A program made the position numbers and the translations under genes. A stretch of DNA of 64,000 bases from Pseudomonas aylmerensis (lineage in GTDB: Bacteria > Pseudomonadota > Gammaproteobacteria > Pseudomonadales > Pseudomonadaceae), in contig NZ_MAUE01000008.1 in the NCBI RefSeq assembly GCF_001702265.1, positions 13,372 through 77,371 of the forward strand, given 5' to 3'. How positions within the stretch are numbered: position 1 is the stretch's first letter; each line of letters begins with the position of its first letter. Shown here piece after piece: positions 1 through 9,148 of this stretch. The notes under the pieces are model-generated. The model was given only the letters and a program-made list of their open reading frames with translations, was not told the DNA's origin and made no database searches.

Positions 1-64
1 CCGCCGCAAAGGCGCTGAGGGACAGCGCAAGGGTGGCCGCGAGGGCTGCGTAGGAACGCTTCAT
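1..64 (-). CDS. N-terminal start of an exported protein (partial)
   Basis: Read on the minus strand, an ATG at 64 is preceded by a good ribosome binding site (AGGAGA, about 8 nt upstream). It opens a frame coding for Met-Lys-Arg-Ser-Tyr followed by an Ala/Leu-rich hydrophobic stretch ending in Ser-Ala-Phe-Ala-Ala. That is a classic Sec signal peptide with an AXA-type cleavage site. The gene runs off the left edge after 21 codons, so only export to the periplasm or beyond can be inferred. The function is unknown. Confidence 0.75.
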   Translation of the reverse strand, partial: MKRSYAALAATLALSLSAFAA

Positions 65-391
65 CGGTGTATCTCCTGGCTTGACTGAGTGTGACCAGGG
101 CGCGAGTGGCGGTACGTGACCGCCGGCGCCGGCTGGTGGACAGAGTTAAAGCCAGGCGTGTATCCGCTCTGTGTCGCGAACACGCCAGAACGTCATGCCG
201 GTGTATCAGCAAGGTCCAGGGATACAGTGGGATACACGGCAGCAGTCATTGCCGTGGTGCGGGGCTGAGCCCGGCGTTTGCGCAGAGGGGGAATTTGCTG
301 GACGGACGGCCTGCAGAGGCAAGGCCCGGCACACTCAAGGTGTGAACGGGCCTGGCGAGTGCGCAGGGTCAAACCCGCCGGCAGCGCCTTT
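65..391. other. Intergenic region with short GTGTATC repeats
   Basis: No gene is seen here. The element GTGTATC occurs at about 67-73, 158-164 and 201-207, and its inverse GATACAC at 231-237. The last two form a 7-bp inverted repeat with 23 nt between the arms. The region should carry the promoter of the leftward exported-protein gene, and the repeats could be operator half-sites, but nothing identifies a regulator. Confidence 0.3.
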
Positions 392-1267
392 TCAGAGCGG
401 CGCGGTAACCGCCATCGCACTCAGGTCCAGGTGCCCGTCCTTGACCGGCGGGCACCAGTAATAGCCGCCGGTCAACGGCGTGCTGATGCGATACAACCCG
501 TCGACAATGCCATCCTCCAACCCGCTCATGCGGCGCAGTTGCGCTTCAAACGCATCGAAGGAATGGCCGAACGCGAGGAACATCAACCCCGCCTGGCCGT
601 TCTCGGCCCATGGCATCGAGCGGCGCACCACGAATGCTTCCGGGGTGAAGCTCTCCTGGGCAGTGCGCTTGGTGTGGGCGGATTCGGGGGCGTCCTCCAA
701 CTCTTCGTTGTCGCCATGGCGACGGCCGATGATGTGGTCGCGCTCCTGGGCGGGCAACGCGGCAAACCCATCAAGATCGTGCTGCCATTGCTGGATCGCG
801 GCAAAGCTGGCGCCGCTGTCGGTCAGGGCGGCGTCAACGGCGGCGTCGTCGTGTGGGTTTTCGGTACCGTCCTCGTAGTCGGTGAGGTCAAAACCGGTCT
901 TGAAGCGGAACCCCTCCGTCGATTGCTCCAGGCGAAACGCCGGCGCCAGGGCCTTCTCCAGCGCACGGCTACGCAACAGCAACTCACCGCGATCCACGCC
1001 GTGCAACCACACCCACAACGCCTGCTGGGTCGACGGGTTGTGCGCCCCCGGACCACTGACCGCCGGGAATGCACGCAAGCCGTCAATGCGCGCGCCCAGC
1101 GCGTTTACCAGCGGTTCACCCAACCCGACCACTGCCGCCGAATCGGCCAGTTGCACCAGCGCGTCAAGCGCAGCGGGCACGGCTGCCAGGGTATCCACGG
1201 CAAAAAACAGGTGGCGCGCCTGCAAAGGCACCGGTGCGGCAAGAATGCCCGGCTGGTACTGACTCAT
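392..1267 (-). CDS. DyP-type haem peroxidase (YfeX-like)
   Basis: A 291-residue protein matching the dye-decolorizing peroxidase family, which uses haem b and hydrogen peroxide to oxidise dyes, porphyrinogens and other donors. Near residues 133-137 is the DGTEN part of the family motif, with Asp133 as the distal acid. His198 fits the proximal haem ligand and an Arg pair at 215-216 fits the distal arginine region. There is no signal peptide, so it is cytoplasmic, as for YfeX-type members. The ATG at 1267 was chosen because GGAG lies about 7 nt upstream; the longer frame to 1474 lacks family similarity in its extension. The start codon overlaps by 4 nt (ATGA) the end of a broken regulator reading frame. 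Confidence 0.9.
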   Translation of the reverse strand: MSQYQPGILAAPVPLQARHLFFAVDTLAAVPAALDALVQLADSAAVVGLGEPLVNALGARIDGLRAFPAVSGPGAHNPSTQQALWVWLHGVDRGELLLRSRALEKALAPAFRLEQSTEGFRFKTGFDLTDYEDGTENPHDDAAVDAALTDSGASFAAIQQWQHDLDGFAALPAQERDHIIGRRHGDNEELEDAPESAHTKRTAQESFTPEAFVVRRSMPWAENGQAGLMFLAFGHSFDAFEAQLRRMSGLEDGIVDGLYRISTPLTGGYYWCPPVKDGHLDLSAMAVTAPL

Positions 1268-1497
1268 GTGAACTCCTTCTGAAAAGCCGCGCAGTTTACC
1301 CCAACGCGCGCGGCCAGCGCGGGCTTGTGCTCGAGGTTTTCCAGGCAGCGCGGATCGAGGCCCAACTGCGCCTTCAACTGTGCCCACCCCTTGGGCGTGA
1401 CCTGCACTGCACGGGATGCTTTCGCCCGGCGCAGCCAGCCGGCGGGCTGTTGTAACGCGTCTGGCCCTTGCCATACGGACCTTGGATGGGTGACTCT
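1264..1497 (-). pseudogene. C-terminal remnant of a winged-helix regulator (ArsR-like)
   Basis: On the minus strand an open stretch of 77 codons runs from an in-frame TAG at 1498-1500 to a TGA at 1264-1266. It has no recognisable start. It encodes GWLRRAKASRAVQVTPKGW followed by a Leu-rich helix ending in LGLDPRCLENLE, which looks like the last part of an ArsR/winged-helix regulator (wing strand, then V-TPKG-W helix). The missing N-terminal half would lie where the gapN promoter and 5' end now are. The 4-nt overlap of its stop with the peroxidase start suggests the two once formed an operon. The family call is by eye only. Confidence 0.45.
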
Positions 1498-1533
1498 CTA
1501 GTCATGTTTTGCAACTATTCCAGGGGTAGTGAC

Positions 1534-3150
1534 ATGACCACCAGCAACCTGCTCGCCCAGCTGTTTCCCGCCTCCGCCGCGGACATTCCCGAACAGTTTC
1601 GCCTGGCGGCGCCCATTGAACAGCGTGATTACCTGGTAGATGGCCAGTTGCAGGTATGGAACGGCCCATTGGCCCAGGTGCTCAGCCCGGTACAGCTGGG
1701 GGACGAGCGGGTGCATATCGGCAGCACGCCGCTGCTCGACGCCGACACCGCCCTCCTCGCCCTCGACGCCGCCGTGCGCGCCTACGACCGGGGCCAGGGT
1801 GAATGGCCGACGATGCGCGTGGCCGACCGTATCCAGCACGTCGAAGCGTTTTTGCGGCGCATGCGCGAACAGCGGGATGCGGTGGTCAAGCTGCTGATGT
1901 GGGAGATCGGCAAGAACCTCAAGGACTCGCAGAAAGAGTTCGACCGCACCTGCGACTACATCACCGACACCATCAATGCGCTCAAGGAACTCGACCGGCG
2001 CAGCAGCCGCTTCGAGCTGGAACAGGACACGCTCGGGCAGATCCGCCGCGTGCCGCTGGGCGTGGCGCTGTGCATGGGGCCTTACAACTACCCGTTGAAC
2101 GAGACGTTCACCACGCTGATCCCGGCGCTGATCATGGGCAACACCGTGGTGTTCAAGCCGGCCAAGCTCGGCGTGCTGCTGATCCGGCCGCTGCTGGAAG
2201 CGTTCCGCGACAGCTTCCCGGCCGGGGTGATCAACGTGATCTACGGCAGCGGCCGTGAAACCGTGAGTGCGCTGATGGCCAGCGGCAAGATCGATATCTT
2301 TGCGTTCATCGGCACCAACAAGGCCGCCAGCGACTTGAAGAAGCTGCACCCCAAGCCGCACCGCTTGCGTGCCGCACTGGGCCTGGATGCGAAAAACCCC
2401 GGCATCGTGCTGCCCGAAGTGGACCTCGACAATGCGGTCAGCGAAGCGGTCACCGGCTCGCTGTCGTTCAACGGCCAACGCTGCACCGCGCTGAAGATCC
2501 TGTTTGTGCACGAGGACGTGGTCGAGCGTTTTATCGAGAAATTCAACGCCAAGCTGGCCACCCTGAAACCGGGCATGCCGTGGGAAGACGGCGTCGCCCT
2601 GACACCGCTGCCGGAAGCCGGCAAGGTCGACTACCTCAACGCGCTGGTGGCGGATGCGACCCAGCACGGGGGCCAGGTGGTGAATACCAATGGCGGCACC
2701 TCGCGCGGCACATTCTTCTACCCGGCCGTGCTGTACCCGGTGAACCCGCAGATGCGCGTGTACCACGAGGAACAGTTCGGCCCGGTGGTGCCGATCGTGC
2801 CTTACCGCGACCTGGACAGCGTGATCGAGTACGTCCTCGACTCGGACTTCGGCCAGCAACTGAGCCTCTTCGGCACCAATGCCGTGGAAGTCGGGCGCCT
2901 GGTCGACGCGTTCGCCAACCAGGTCGGCCGTATCAATATCAACGCCCAATGCCAGCGCGGGCCGGACACCTTCCCGTTCAATGGGCGCAAGAACTCGGCC
3001 GAGGGCACGCTGTCGGTACATGACGCGCTGCGCGTGTTCTCGATCCGCACCCTGGTGGCCACCAAATTCCAGGAAAGCAACAAGGCGCTGGTCAGCGACA
3101 TCCTGCGCAACCGTGACTCAAGCTTCCTGACCACCGACTACATTTTCTGA
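1534..3150 (+). CDS. gapN: NADP-dependent glyceraldehyde-3-phosphate dehydrogenase, ALDH superfamily
   Basis: A 538-residue aldehyde dehydrogenase of the class annotated in Pseudomonas as NADP-dependent (non-phosphorylating) glyceraldehyde-3-phosphate dehydrogenase, which oxidises the aldehyde directly to 3-phosphoglycerate with NADPH formation. The nucleophile is Cys317 in the motif NGQRCTALK. The cofactor-fold region PYNYPLNETFTTLIPALIMG is clear. The residue 34 positions before the Cys, where classical ALDHs have the general-base Glu (LELGGKNP), is Gly283 in LGLDAKNP. The ATG at 1534 was chosen over one at 1504 because AGGGGT lies just upstream of it. The gene is monocistronic, followed by a REP palindrome. 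The exact substrate is inferred from family naming. Confidence 0.8.
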   Translation: MTTSNLLAQLFPASAADIPEQFRLAAPIEQRDYLVDGQLQVWNGPLAQVLSPVQLGDERVHIGSTPLLDADTALLALDAAVRAYDRGQGEWPTMRVADRIQHVEAFLRRMREQRDAVVKLLMWEIGKNLKDSQKEFDRTCDYITDTINALKELDRRSSRFELEQDTLGQIRRVPLGVALCMGPYNYPLNETFTTLIPALIMGNTVVFKPAKLGVLLIRPLLEAFRDSFPAGVINVIYGSGRETVSALMASGKIDIFAFIGTNKAASDLKKLHPKPHRLRAALGLDAKNPGIVLPEVDLDNAVSEAVTGSLSFNGQRCTALKILFVHEDVVERFIEKFNAKLATLKPGMPWEDGVALTPLPEAGKVDYLNALVADATQHGGQVVNTNGGTSRGTFFYPAVLYPVNPQMRVYHEEQFGPVVPIVPYRDLDSVIEYVLDSDFGQQLSLFGTNAVEVGRLVDAFANQVGRININAQCQRGPDTFPFNGRKNSAEGTLSVHDALRVFSIRTLVATKFQESNKALVSDILRNRDSSFLTTDYIF

Positions 3151-3162
3151 CAGCAGACTTCT

Positions 3163-3244
3163 GTAGGCGCTTGGCCTGCGATGCAAACACCTCGGTGCTG
3201 CAGACACACCGGGTGGATGCTATCGCAGGCAAGCCAGCGCCCAC
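3163..3244. repeat. REP-type inverted repeat between gapN and the FUSC gene
   Basis: GTAGGCGCTTGGCCTGCGAT at the left and ATCGCAGGCAAGCCAGCGCCCAC at the right form imperfect arms around a 40-nt centre. This is the head-to-head REP pair (BIME) arrangement found at many intergenic places in this window. Confidence 0.7.
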
Positions 3245-3289
3245 ATTGGCTCGAGTTAACCCTGACTTTTTGAGGCCCCTTCAATACCG

Positions 3290-4351
3290 ATGAACCTGCC
3301 CCTGTTTGCCCGGCGCCTGCTGCGCCCCCTGCTCGACCCCTACCGCCGCTATCGGCATGCCAAGCTGATCCACGCCGTGCGCGTGTCCATCGGCCTGCTG
3401 GCAACGATCCTGCTCACCACCGGCATCAACCTGCCCCACGGTGAGTGGGCCTCGGTGACCATGTTGATCGTGATCGGCGGCCTGCAGCACCACGGCAATA
3501 TCGGCAAGAAAGCCGTGGAGCGCGCCTACGGCACCTTGATCGGCGCCAGTGTCGGCTTGCTGCTGGTGGTGCAACAGGCCTACTTCGGCCTGCCGTTGCT
3601 CACCTACCTGTTGATGTCAGTGGTGTGCGGGTTCTTTTCCTACCACGCCATCGGCAAGGGCGGGTACATCGCGCTGCTGTCGGCGATCACTGTGTTTATC
3701 GTCGCGGGGCATGGCGACAACCCGATCTCGGACGGTTTGTGGCGCACGGTCGATATCCTGATCGGTATCATGCTGGCCCTGGCCTTCTCGTTCGCCCTGC
3801 CGCTGTATGCCGTGTACTCATGGCGCTACAACCTGGCCAGCGCCCTGCGCGACTGCGCCGCGATCTATAGCCGCATCATCAATGGCCAGTCGGTGACTGA
3901 CGATGAACACCTGAAACTGCTCAACCGCCTCAACGCGGCGATGCTGCAGTTGCGCTCGCTGATGCCGTCGGTGTCCAAGGAAGTGCGCATCTCCATGACC
4001 GAGCTGGACGCGATCCAGCGCCACCTGCGCATGTGCATCAGCACCCTGGAGATCCTCGGCAACACTCGGCCCGACCCACGCGATGAACAGGCGATGGCGC
4101 GCATGCAGGTCATGTTGAAAGCCGAGCACCGGCAGATCCGGGTGCAACTGGTGGGAATGGCGCGGGCGTTGAAGTCGGGGGTGACGGAACGGCTGGAACG
4201 GCCGAGCCACATCACCGGCAACGAACCTGCGCTGGATGCGCCGGTGTACAGTGCGCTGGATGGGTATCGGTTGTTGACGGTGCAGTTGGCGGCGAACGTG
4301 GATGCGATGCGGGGGCGGCTGGCGAAAAGCGCGAAGCGGTGGGGGATTTAA
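3290..4351 (+). CDS. FUSC-family inner-membrane protein (aromatic acid/fusaric acid exporter-like)
   Basis: A 353-residue protein of the FUSC (fusaric acid resistance/AaeB-like) family. The N-terminal half, residues about 28-175, has five to six hydrophobic segments, including the family-typical first helix followed by GEWASVTMLIVIGGLQHHGN and a KAVERAYGTLIGASVG segment. The C-terminal half, about 180-350, is soluble and helical. Proteins of this family export aromatic acids or are uncharacterised; no partner membrane-fusion gene is adjacent, so the substrate is unknown. It is separate from gapN (139-nt gap with a REP) and ends opposite the terminator of the large leftward gene. Confidence 0.8.
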   Translation: MNLPLFARRLLRPLLDPYRRYRHAKLIHAVRVSIGLLATILLTTGINLPHGEWASVTMLIVIGGLQHHGNIGKKAVERAYGTLIGASVGLLLVVQQAYFGLPLLTYLLMSVVCGFFSYHAIGKGGYIALLSAITVFIVAGHGDNPISDGLWRTVDILIGIMLALAFSFALPLYAVYSWRYNLASALRDCAAIYSRIINGQSVTDDEHLKLLNRLNAAMLQLRSLMPSVSKEVRISMTELDAIQRHLRMCISTLEILGNTRPDPRDEQAMARMQVMLKAEHRQIRVQLVGMARALKSGVTERLERPSHITGNEPALDAPVYSALDGYRLLTVQLAANVDAMRGRLAKSAKRWGI

Positions 4352-4358
4352 GGCGATT

Positions 4359-4388
4359 AAAAAAGGCCGACTCAGGTATGAGTCGGCC
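4359..4388 (-). terminator. Rho-independent terminator of the Ig-repeat gene
   Basis: A perfect 10-bp stem, GGCCGACTCA/TGAGTCGGCC with a 4-nt loop, is followed in the minus direction by six T residues (A tract 4359-4364 on the plus strand). It lies 56 nt past the stop of the leftward large gene and also close behind the FUSC gene stop. Confidence 0.85.
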
Positions 4389-4443
4389 ATGATACCGAGC
4401 GTCAACAATAGCTATTTCACGAACAGTCTGCAGGCTTGATTAT

Positions 4444-7400
4444 CTATCTTTCTCTTATCCAAATATTATCAACTGCAAAATCATTGCCTCGCTCATCATC
4501 CACATGATTATAGATACCGAGAATTACTGTACCCGTGGTTGTTGCAGTAAAGAATCCGCTGCCTGTTCTCCAGACTATCTGATTCTGGGTATCTACGGCG
4601 GCGCCAATAGCAGAACCATTCAATGTTAGTTGCAGTATGGTCCCAACGATGCCGGTATTGCTAATAGCAGTCACTGAAAAACCCAGATCATAAGAGCGAT
4701 TTGCCTCAACTTGAATAGCGCGCGTCATCACCGGACCTGCGTAACCTATCCAACGATCTGTGTACGAGGACACGTAACCAGAACCCACACTGAGGTTCCC
4801 GTTGGCATAACTGCCCTGCGGTACCCAGCCTTGGAAGGTGTTGTCATTAAAATCCCAAGTAATCGACAACTTGGTTCGTTGTACCAAGGTATAAGTCGTC
4901 GTCGGAAAGGTGACAGCATCTCCAGGCAGCTGACTGCCATTGAGCGTTACTTGACACTTCACCTGGATCTGCTGGTTATTGGGTACGGACTCCAACCACG
5001 TGCGCAGCACAGCCTTGCCAGTCAACCCGTTCGCCGCTTCGGTTGCCGATATGGCAACGCCGTTGAGCACATACAAGTCGGCCACCCCAGCACTGCTACA
5101 AATAATCCACACCCGTTGCCCCGTTGCACTGAAATGCCATTTCGCCACCGCCGCCAGCGCGTTGCCGGTAAATGTGTTCAGATCCAATCTTCCACCCGTA
5201 GCGATGTTATTAATGATTGCGCGTGGCAAGTTCGCCGCAGAAATCGGTGTGACCGTCACGACTACGGTATTAGATGGTTTGGTCGCGCCGCTACGCGTTA
5301 CCTCGTACCTGAGGGTGAACGTCCGGTTACTGCTGCCGATATTGGCCGCGATGGCGCCGGAGGGAATCGTGAAGTCAACGGAGCCACTTGTGCTGCCGTC
5401 CTTGGCTGCAATGTCGGGAGAGCCCGCAGCACCGTTACCCACCATGAAGACTTTGATACGGTCGGTCCCCTGCATGTCGGGGTAGGACACCCGCACCGTA
5501 CCGCCATTCAAGGCGCTCAACGGAGCCAGGGTCACCGAGGCGCCACTGCCGGCCGCTTGAATCAGTACGGGCAGGGGCAAGTCCCCAAGCCCTGCACGCA
5601 CTGTGTAGATGGACTGCTGGAACAGTTGGGCGTTGGCCTCGACAGCGCTGCCGTCAAAGGTCACTCTGCAGGAGACGGTGATCTGTTGATTGTTCGGCAA
5701 TGCCGCGAGCCAACTGCGCAGGACTGCCTTGTTCGCCAGCCCGTTCTGCGCTTCCGGTGCCGTAATCGCGACGCCATTGAGCACGAGCAAATCAGCTGAA
5801 CCAGCACTGCTGCACCTCAACCAGACGCGCTGGCCGGCCACACTCAAGCGCCACTTGGCGACAGATGCGGTGGGGTTGCCGGTAAAGGTGCTGAGATCAA
5901 GTATGCCGCCACTGTTAATGTTGTTGATCAGCGGTCGTGTAAGGTCCGACGCGTTAAGCCCCTGCACGGTCAGTGTCTGAACAAAGGAGTCCACCGCTTC
6001 GCCATTGATGGTGGCGATATAACGCAACTCGATGATCTTGCCCACACTGTCGGCGAGGATCTTCTGGCTGATGGCAAAGTCAACGCGACCGCCGTCCAGG
6101 CCGTCCTTCGCGGCGATGCTGGCCATGGTGCCGTCAGGGTAGATCCAGTGGGGTTGAATTCGGTGCGAGCCATTCATCCCCCCATAGGCGACCGTCACCG
6201 AGGCGGTATTTTCGTAGTCCAGCGGATAAATGCTCAGGTTAGCGCCGATACGGTTGGCGAAGGCCGGCGCCGGCAATGTCGAAGGAATCGCCTGCACAAT
6301 ATGCTCGCGTACTCCAAACAATACCGCCTGGTCCTTGCTCAAACTTTCGGACAAGGTCACCCAGAAGCGGACGGTCAGTCGCGAGCCATCCTTGAGCCGG
6401 CGCAGTTTGTCTACCGGCGCAGGCGGGGAAATACCATTCGTCTCACCAATGGTGGTGACCAGATTGGCCGTGTAGGTGTTCTCGATAAACGGCGTGTCAT
6501 CAGCATAAGTGCCCTCGTAGGTCATCCACATACGCTGGTTGGCCGCGATGAAGTTCCACACGGAAACACGCGTGCGGGCGGCATCGTTGATTTGCGACAG
6601 TTGCAACACCATGCTGTCGCCCACTCCGTCGATGGTCGGCGTAGGCAGCCCGGTCAGCGGCAGCAGTTCCAGATCCAGTACATCCGACTCGTAAAGAAAG
6701 GTCCCCCTGAAGAAGTGGTACTGCACGCTGATGTGATTGCCGTCCTGGCGAATACCTTTGGCGATAAACTCGCTTGGAATCGGAACGCTCACCTCGTTGG
6801 TGGCGGGGTTGCCCTGCACTTCTGTGGCGTAGCTGCCGTTGCCATCGGGGCTGAGCCAGTCGATAAAAATCCGATCGGTCGCGTGCATCTGCCGAAATTT
6901 CACGATTACGTGGGCGCCCGACAAAGCTGCCAACGGGTCGAGACGATCCGGGAAGCGCTGGGCTTCGGCGACTTCCGGACGGTCCAACTCCACACCCACG
7001 CCAACGGTGAGGTTCAGCACTTCCGAGCGCAATACCTGCCGGGGTGGTCCGACGCGTTCCAGGCTGTAGCTGATGCGCAGGCTGCCGTTGAGGTTGAAGT
7101 CGAGGATGGTGCGGCTGACCGGGAATGTCAGTGGCCGGCCCTGGGTCGCCGCATTGACATGAATGGTGCCATTGGCCGAGCCGCCCAGGGCTGAACCGAC
7201 GCAAATCCAGTGGTACACGTCGCCGTCTCGGGCATCGAGGTAGGGCAAGGTCAGCAGCACGGTCGGGCCGGGAATGCGATCGGGGTTGATATTGTTGCCT
7301 TCGGTGCCCTGAAGCTGCGGCTGCGGCATGTCGACAACACGTTCGCCCACTTGGGCACCCACCTCTGCCGATTTGCGCGTGGTGACACCGTCGGTCACCA

Positions 7401-8889
7401 CGTAGTAGAAATAAATCAGGCCCAGGCCGTTGAACTGTTGCAGGTCCTCCTTGCTGACATAACGGCTGCCACCCTGGGTGCCCGCCAGTTGGGAATCTAA
7501 ATAGGGGGTACCACCGCCGCCGGGTATGCGGTGCTCGATGTACAGGGTTTCCAGCCAGTCGGGGTCATGCGGTTCGTAGAAAGGCACGGTGACGGTGATG
7601 TCATCCTCAGGGTCAATCAAGCCCAGTTCGATTGGGTTGATCGTCACTCCCGGCATTGACACTGGTGTGCCGATCACGGTGACGGTGATGCTGCCAGACT
7701 GGCCCAGGGATTCGCCACTGGCGGTTTGCCAGAGGAACGACACGCGGAACGAGCCGCCGACCAATTGTTCGATAATTTCGCGCCCTACGAACACCGTGGT
7801 AAAGCCCAGGTTGTTGTCCGTCACCGCCGGCAGCGGGAAGACATCCGTTGAGCCATCGGCAAAGGTGGCGAACAGGCTGACGAAAACCTGATGCCGTGGG
7901 TTCGGCGTCGGAAATTGTCGGGTTGTGAGCACCACCACTTCAAAGGTCGAGTCGCTTTGGGTATCGAAGTCGATCTGGCTGGACTCCTCGCCATCGACCA
8001 GGAAAATCGGCGAGCCAAGCAGGCTGGGGTCCAGTTCGCTCATCAGGATGTAACGCTTGGAATATGCGTATTTTTCCCCGGACATGTTCTCCACCACGTC
8101 CTGCACCCGAAAGCGCAAGGTCAGGGGCCCCAGTTGGCCGCCCTGGAGGATGATGTCTTTGCTGACGAACACCCGGATCGGTCCGCTGCCAGCCGCCTCT
8201 GCAGGGCTGACAATGTGTATGACGAAGATGCCGTCCCAGGACAGTTCGATACGGTCGTTCTGGCGGATATGTTCATACGGTTCGATCAGGCACCAGACGC
8301 CGCCCTCGGCAATCAACCGGTCAATCGTCGACCCTTCCGGCAAGCCCTCGACGGTCATCACCAGGCCGGTATGCCACTCACTGCCCGGGTCAGTATCAGT
8401 GCCGCCGGGGCGAGTGGTCTTGATCAGGATGGTTTGCAACGGCGAGGTGCTCTCCTGAAAGGTGCCGGCGCGCAATACCCGGCCGTACATCGGTATCTCG
8501 CCTTCAGGAACATGCTCTCTGGGCACGAACAGGCCGTACCTCGGCTCGTCCTCAAGAGTAATATCGGCCGCTACTGCGTTAAGCAGATCATCCAGGTAAA
8601 GGCCGTAAAAGTCGGAAAGGCTCCACCCGGTCCACTTTTCAAACACGAAGTAGGCATACGGGGTGACATGGCGGATGGCCAGGCCGTACACGGCGTTTTC
8701 CGGGTAAAGGGTGGCGTGCAGTGGGATATGGGGGTAGGCGGAAAAAGGCGGGTCGAGGTCTTCGATCCGCCGGGGGCTGTTGGCCGTTGGGTTGGGGGTG
8801 TTGTAGACCACCATGTCCTGTGACAGCAGCAGCGGTGGGGCTTCATCACCGCGGGAATCGGCGGCGGGATCAACGGGTAGATTGGACAT
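4444..8889 (-). CDS. Large Ig-like repeat protein with C-terminal jelly-roll-like module
   Basis: A 1481-residue protein, mostly beta-sandwich-like repeats of about 100-120 residues. No signal peptide or membrane segment is visible. Near the C terminus two unit types alternate. One contains AVAKW...GQRVW..CSSAG.ADL.VLNGVAI and occurs at about 980-1095 and 1220-1335. The other contains a Y.GM.G..RI / YPDMQGTDRIKV strand. The last 140 residues start with WDFNDNTFQGWVPQGSY and look like a carbohydrate-binding jelly roll (inference). The N-terminal 250 residues are not repeat-like. The ATG at 8889 is preceded by AAGGAG at 8 nt. The 3' end is clearly more AT-rich than its surroundings. Possible roles are surface adhesion or a toxin-associated structural protein, but export is unexplained. 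Function unknown. Confidence 0.8.
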   Translation of the reverse strand: MSNLPVDPAADSRGDEAPPLLLSQDMVVYNTPNPTANSPRRIEDLDPPFSAYPHIPLHATLYPENAVYGLAIRHVTPYAYFVFEKWTGWSLSDFYGLYLDDLLNAVAADITLEDEPRYGLFVPREHVPEGEIPMYGRVLRAGTFQESTSPLQTILIKTTRPGGTDTDPGSEWHTGLVMTVEGLPEGSTIDRLIAEGGVWCLIEPYEHIRQNDRIELSWDGIFVIHIVSPAEAAGSGPIRVFVSKDIILQGGQLGPLTLRFRVQDVVENMSGEKYAYSKRYILMSELDPSLLGSPIFLVDGEESSQIDFDTQSDSTFEVVVLTTRQFPTPNPRHQVFVSLFATFADGSTDVFPLPAVTDNNLGFTTVFVGREIIEQLVGGSFRVSFLWQTASGESLGQSGSITVTVIGTPVSMPGVTINPIELGLIDPEDDITVTVPFYEPHDPDWLETLYIEHRIPGGGGTPYLDSQLAGTQGGSRYVSKEDLQQFNGLGLIYFYYVVTDGVTTRKSAEVGAQVGERVVDMPQPQLQGTEGNNINPDRIPGPTVLLTLPYLDARDGDVYHWICVGSALGGSANGTIHVNAATQGRPLTFPVSRTILDFNLNGSLRISYSLERVGPPRQVLRSEVLNLTVGVGVELDRPEVAEAQRFPDRLDPLAALSGAHVIVKFRQMHATDRIFIDWLSPDGNGSYATEVQGNPATNEVSVPIPSEFIAKGIRQDGNHISVQYHFFRGTFLYESDVLDLELLPLTGLPTPTIDGVGDSMVLQLSQINDAARTRVSVWNFIAANQRMWMTYEGTYADDTPFIENTYTANLVTTIGETNGISPPAPVDKLRRLKDGSRLTVRFWVTLSESLSKDQAVLFGVREHIVQAIPSTLPAPAFANRIGANLSIYPLDYENTASVTVAYGGMNGSHRIQPHWIYPDGTMASIAAKDGLDGGRVDFAISQKILADSVGKIIELRYIATINGEAVDSFVQTLTVQGLNASDLTRPLINNINSGGILDLSTFTGNPTASVAKWRLSVAGQRVWLRCSSAGSADLLVLNGVAITAPEAQNGLANKAVLRSWLAALPNNQQITVSCRVTFDGSAVEANAQLFQQSIYTVRAGLGDLPLPVLIQAAGSGASVTLAPLSALNGGTVRVSYPDMQGTDRIKVFMVGNGAAGSPDIAAKDGSTSGSVDFTIPSGAIAANIGSSNRTFTLRYEVTRSGATKPSNTVVVTVTPISAANLPRAIINNIATGGRLDLNTFTGNALAAVAKWHFSATGQRVWIICSSAGVADLYVLNGVAISATEAANGLTGKAVLRTWLESVPNNQQIQVKCQVTLNGSQLPGDAVTFPTTTYTLVQRTKLSITWDFNDNTFQGWVPQGSYANGNLSVGSGYVSSYTDRWIGYAGPVMTRAIQVEANRSYDLGFSVTAISNTGIVGTILQLTLNGSAIGAAVDTQNQIVWRTGSGFFTATTTGTVILGIYNHVDDERGNDFAVDNIWIRER

Positions 8890-8979
8890 GGAACGGACTC
8901 CTTGCTGGAGGGGATGCGCGCGGAAATAGGCGCGCATGAGGCAAGGAAAATCAGACACCCGCAGGGAGTGAGCGTCTAC

Positions 8980-8995
8980 CTGTCAGAATTGACAG
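8980..8995. promoter_or_regulatory. Perfect palindrome upstream of the Ig-repeat gene
   Basis: CTGTCAGAATTGACAG is a perfect 6-bp inverted repeat with a 4-nt centre, about 90 bp upstream of the leftward Ig-repeat start. It includes a plus-strand TTGACA (8989-8994). It could be an operator for the large gene or a -35 element for a rightward transcript ending at the 9.15-kb terminator; no good -10 box was found at 17 nt. Confidence 0.35.
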
Positions 8996-9148
8996 TAGCG
9001 ACGGACGGCAAATCGCTCATGGAAAAATCAGAAAAGCCTCACTGGACAAAACTTCAAACCTTCACACTTTTTCTTACATATTTTTCACGTTTTATTCACA
9101 TCCCAAGACGTAGGGTAAAGCCTCATCCGTTACAAACGTTGCACATCA

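Noticed and set aside
392..1474. Longer peroxidase start at 1474
   Set aside because: The extra 69 residues are Arg/Ala-rich with no family match, and the ATG at 1267 has a clear ribosome site; the extension overlaps a regulator remnant in another frame.
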